From assembly GCF_047372505.1 (NCBI RefSeq), contig NZ_JBKBEU010000003.1:66977-130976 (forward strand): a stretch of 64,000 nucleotides of DNA. Reading direction: 5' to 3'. Below the pieces are notes generated by a model that was given only the letters and a program-made list of their open reading frames with translations, was not told where the DNA came from and ran no database searches. The DNA comes from Phaeobacter cretensis (lineage in GTDB: Bacteria; Pseudomonadota; Alphaproteobacteria; Rhodobacterales; Rhodobacteraceae). Both the position numbers and the translations under genes were made by a program. Positions 61,705-64,000 of the stretch are shown in pieces (position 1 is the first letter of the stretch; every line of letters starts with the position of its first letter).

Positions 61705-62667
61705 CTAGACGATCCCGGCGATGCACCCTGTCTCAACCATTACGTCGACCAACAGCCGATCACTGCCCCACATGGGCGTCTCCAAAATGGGCTCTGGCCC
61801 GTCATGGGCGTAAAAGGCGATCACTCCCAGTAAGTTGTAACATTCAAACAGGGCTAGGGTTTCATACCTCACGCCCGGAAACCGAGCGACCAATTCCTTG
61901 GCGACTTGTTCATGACGGGCTTGTCCGCGTGCTTGGAGAACCGCCGAGGCCAGACCGTGGCCCAGCGGTCCATGAATAAAGATCGGAATGTTCAGCAGCA
62001 CCAATTCGTTGTTGTCAGTGACCAGAAAATTCTTGAAATTCAGGTCGACCGGCATAATTCCGAATTTCGCCTCATCGTCCAAATAGCGATCAAACGCCTC
62101 GGTCATGCGCTCGCCGAATGCCCGCCAATTCAACGGTTGTTCGACCCCGGTGGCGGCGATCCGCCCGGCGAATTTCTTGATCTGGCCAGCATAGTAGGCC
62201 TGCGGGCTGGGGTACAATGGTAAGTTGCGTTTGAATGGACCAAAGCCTTCGCGTGGCGGAGCAAGCGTCATGCCAAGCTCGATCACGCGCGCGCAGATGT
62301 CGATATAAGAGCGCTCGATCGTGGCAAACGAATTCTCCGGCAGCCAATCGACCAAGTTCGGCCACTCGACATATTTCGAAATCAGAATCGGCAAGTCGTT
62401 TGAATCGCCTTCACCATGAATAACCCGGCTTTCAAGCGTGGGCACCGTAAGCACACTATCCCTGATGCGCGGCGCAAACATGTTCCAGATTTCCAGATCG
62501 ACATCCGTATCGACCAGAGCCTTCAGCACCAAATCATCGCCATCTCCAGGGGCCCGAACGACGATATTGTTGGATGAGCTAAGCAGCTCCACCCGAGGCC
62601 GAGACAGTTCTCTTTGGGAAAAGTTCTGTAATTTCCGAACGATAAGTTCGACTTTCGATGTGTTCAT
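61705..62667 (-). CDS. Phosphotransferase-like (APH/choline-kinase fold) protein, degenerate
   Basis: This 320-residue protein resembles aminoglycoside/choline-kinase-type phosphotransferases. The catalytic-loop-like segment is GIMPVDLNFKNFLVTDNNEL, in which an Asp and the second Asn match HxDxxxxN but the His is replaced. The following DFG/DWE-type metal motif is replaced by LLNIPIF. It may therefore be inactive as a kinase or act differently. It is a lone gene between the IS6 and IS30 remnants, with no obvious partner. Function is unknown. Confidence 0.5.
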   Translation of the reverse strand: MNTSKVELIVRKLQNFSQRELSRPRVELLSSSNNIVVRAPGDGDDLVLKALVDTDVDLEIWNMFAPRIRDSVLTVPTLESRVIHGEGDSNDLPILISKYVEWPNLVDWLPENSFATIERSYIDICARVIELGMTLAPPREGFGPFKRNLPLYPSPQAYYAGQIKKFAGRIAATGVEQPLNWRAFGERMTEAFDRYLDDEAKFGIMPVDLNFKNFLVTDNNELVLLNIPIFIHGPLGHGLASAVLQARGQARHEQVAKELVARFPGVRYETLALFECYNLLGVIAFYAHDGPEPILETPMWGSDRLLVDVMVETGCIAGIV

Positions 62668-63011
62668 GCCATCAACCTTTTACAGTTCTCATCGCTCGCC
62701 GAACCCACCCTGACGCGTATGCCGCAGTGTGACTTCTTTGAGCCAACTAGCGCATCGAATCATCAAATCGTTGTTCATCGCCTCACGCATCACTCCTTAT
62801 CTTTAGTATCGTGACGTGCTGTTTTTTGTGAATAGCTTTCCCCTTATAGTTGCACAAATCACCCGACTGACGCCAATTGGCGACACTCAGCTACAAGGCT
62901 CGCGCTGTTCATTGCAACACTTGAAACAATGGGTGCGAAAGTCTTGTGACCGGGGTTTGGGAAAAGCCACAGTAGTTTTGCACGGTGTGAGCGATACCTG
63001 AACTGCGTCTC
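62668..63011. other. Gene-free stretch before the IS30 element
   Basis: These 344 bp hold the promoter side of the phosphotransferase-like gene and the outer end of the IS30 element. I see no credible gene, and the exact IS30 terminal repeat cannot be fixed because the other end is outside the window. Confidence 0.5.
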
Positions 63012-64000
63012 CTATTCCTTCTGAGGGTAGGGGCGTTGGCCGAGCTCTTCCATCATCTTTTGGCGAAAGACTTCTGCGGGGGTCTTCCACCCGAGGCATT
63101 TTCTGGGCGTCGCGTTGAGGCGGTCACAGATCATTTTCAACTCATGATCTGAGACCGCCGCGATGTCGCGCTTGCGAGGCAGCCATCTTCGCAACCTTCG
63201 ATTGGTGTTTTCGACTGTCCCTTTCTGCCACGGACTGGACGGATCACAGAACCAGGTTTGCGTGCCGATCTCGGCTTGCAGATGAGGCCAGCTGACGAAT
63301 TCGGTGCCGCGATCGAAGGTGATAGATTTGCGGGCCAGGTGGGGCAGGTCGCGCACGGCCTTGATGATCTTGCCCATCACAGGTTTTGTTCGCTTGTTCG
63401 GGTTCTTCAGAAGCACGGTGAACCGGCTCACGCGCTCAACTAGCGAGGTCACGTTTGATTGCCCAAAGCGTTGTTTGAACAGCATCAAATCGCCCTCCCA
63501 GTGACCGAACTGGCGGCAGTGCGCCACGTCATCGGGACGAAACAGGATACTGACATCGCGGTCGAACTTGAGCGCCTGGCGTTTCCTTGCCCGGCGAGGC
63601 CTGAGCGACTTTCGGTGCTCGGGCAGGTACCACCAGAGCTCTTGGTCCATGCCTTCTTGGGAAGAGATGTAGCGATAGATCGTTTCCTGGCAGACACGCA
63701 GCTTCGCGCCTTCATAGATCATGCGATTGCCGATCTGCTCGGGCGTCCAACCTTGTTTGATGCGTGCGATCACCGTCCTGCACAGGTCTGGATGTCGGAT
63801 CAGCTTTCGCTGCACGGACCGGCGTTTGTCCGTCTGCAATTGAGCAGCATGACCGAAGTATCCCGCATACTTCTTCGGGAACGCATCATCAGCCCAAAAG
63901 TTACGTTTGATCTCGCGAAAGATCGTCGATTTGTGGCGCTTCAAGACACGCGCCATCTCTCTGACGGGCACTTTAGCGTGCCACCAGTTCTCAATCTTGC
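63012..64000 (-). CDS. IS30-family transposase, start outside window
   Basis: At least 329 codons of an IS30 transposase are present. The N-terminal helix-turn-helix is partly visible (KIENWWHAKVPVREMARVLK then RHKSTIFREIKRNFW) and continues beyond the window edge. The DDE catalytic residues lie in FGHWEGDLMLF, SITFDRGTEFVSW and DPSSPWQKGTVENTNRRLRRWLP. The C-terminus TPRKCLGWKTPAEVF is typical of the family. It appears intact as far as it can be seen. Confidence 0.94.
   Translation of the reverse strand, partial: KIENWWHAKVPVREMARVLKRHKSTIFREIKRNFWADDAFPKKYAGYFGHAAQLQTDKRRSVQRKLIRHPDLCRTVIARIKQGWTPEQIGNRMIYEGAKLRVCQETIYRYISSQEGMDQELWWYLPEHRKSLRPRRARKRQALKFDRDVSILFRPDDVAHCRQFGHWEGDLMLFKQRFGQSNVTSLVERVSRFTVLLKNPNKRTKPVMGKIIKAVRDLPHLARKSITFDRGTEFVSWPHLQAEIGTQTWFCDPSSPWQKGTVENTNRRLRRWLPRKRDIAAVSDHELKMICDRLNATPRKCLGWKTPAEVFRQKMMEELGQRPYPQKE

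Noticed and set aside
1..64000. CRISPR array.
   Set aside because: No regularly spaced short direct repeats with unique spacers were seen, and no cas gene is present. The only multi-copy short motif is the dispersed 18-bp palindrome.

Overview
The window looks like DNA of a marine alphaproteobacterium, most likely of the Roseobacter group (Rhodobacterales). This is inferred from the gene types (heterotetrameric sarcosine oxidase, betaine-type demethylation genes, an alternative spermidine pathway) and the moderately high G+C of the siderophore region. No rRNA or tRNA gene is visible, so the placement rests on gene content only.

Left part (1-24.4 kb): a dihydrolipoamide dehydrogenase gene cut by the window edge, a cupin-type XRE regulator and a Gfo/Idh/MocA oxidoreductase are followed by a large siderophore locus. 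The locus holds a DUF2218 gene, an ABC exporter, a petrobactin-type biosynthetic operon asbA-asbB-asbC-asbDE-asbF (asbD and asbE fused), a TonB-dependent receptor, a complete arginine-to-spermidine pathway (speA, carboxyspermidine dehydrogenase, carboxyspermidine decarboxylase, speB) and a Fat-type ferric-siderophore ABC importer. Petrobactin is built from citrate, spermidine and 3,4-dihydroxybenzoate. AsbF makes the catechol and the polyamine genes make the spermidine, so the locus appears to supply its own building blocks, export the product and take it back.

Middle (24.8-61.3 kb): a 36.5-kb block lies inside an IS6-family transposase gene. The block begins with an intact Tn3-family transposon (tnpA, res, tnpR) and ends with an 853-bp internal-deletion derivative of the same family. 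A second, identical derivative lies inside at 51.4 kb. The two outer ends are flanked by the same 5 bp (ACTTG), and removing the block restores the IS6 transposase reading frame exactly. Between the full copy and the first derivative lies a catabolic island for N-methylated compounds: 2OG oxygenase and LysR; soxBDAG; an M29-like peptidase, an AhpD-like protein and a GntR regulator; a Dpp-type ABC transporter; a dimethylglycine dehydrogenase-like protein with an MttB-family methyltransferase; a GlxA/GbdR-like AraC regulator; and a Rieske oxygenase. Five copies of the palindrome AATCTGTGATCACAGATT or close variants sit in its promoters and mark a local regulon, probably of the GntR protein. An acidic repeat-protein gene is cut by the first derivative.

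Between the two derivatives (52.2-60.4 kb) lies a plasmid-like defence and maintenance segment: a tight three-gene operon of Ser/Thr kinase, small SF1 helicase and an unrecognised protein; a type II restriction-modification system with Vsr and an MvaI/BcnI-type endonuclease; and a partition pair whose parA has lost its 5' end to the transposon.

Right end (61.3-64 kb): the 3' remnant of the IS6 transposase, a degenerate phosphotransferase-like gene and an IS30-family transposase running off the window. The kinase-helicase operon is the best candidate for an undescribed system. The TSD-bracketed 36.5-kb Tn3 block is the clearest structural discovery.
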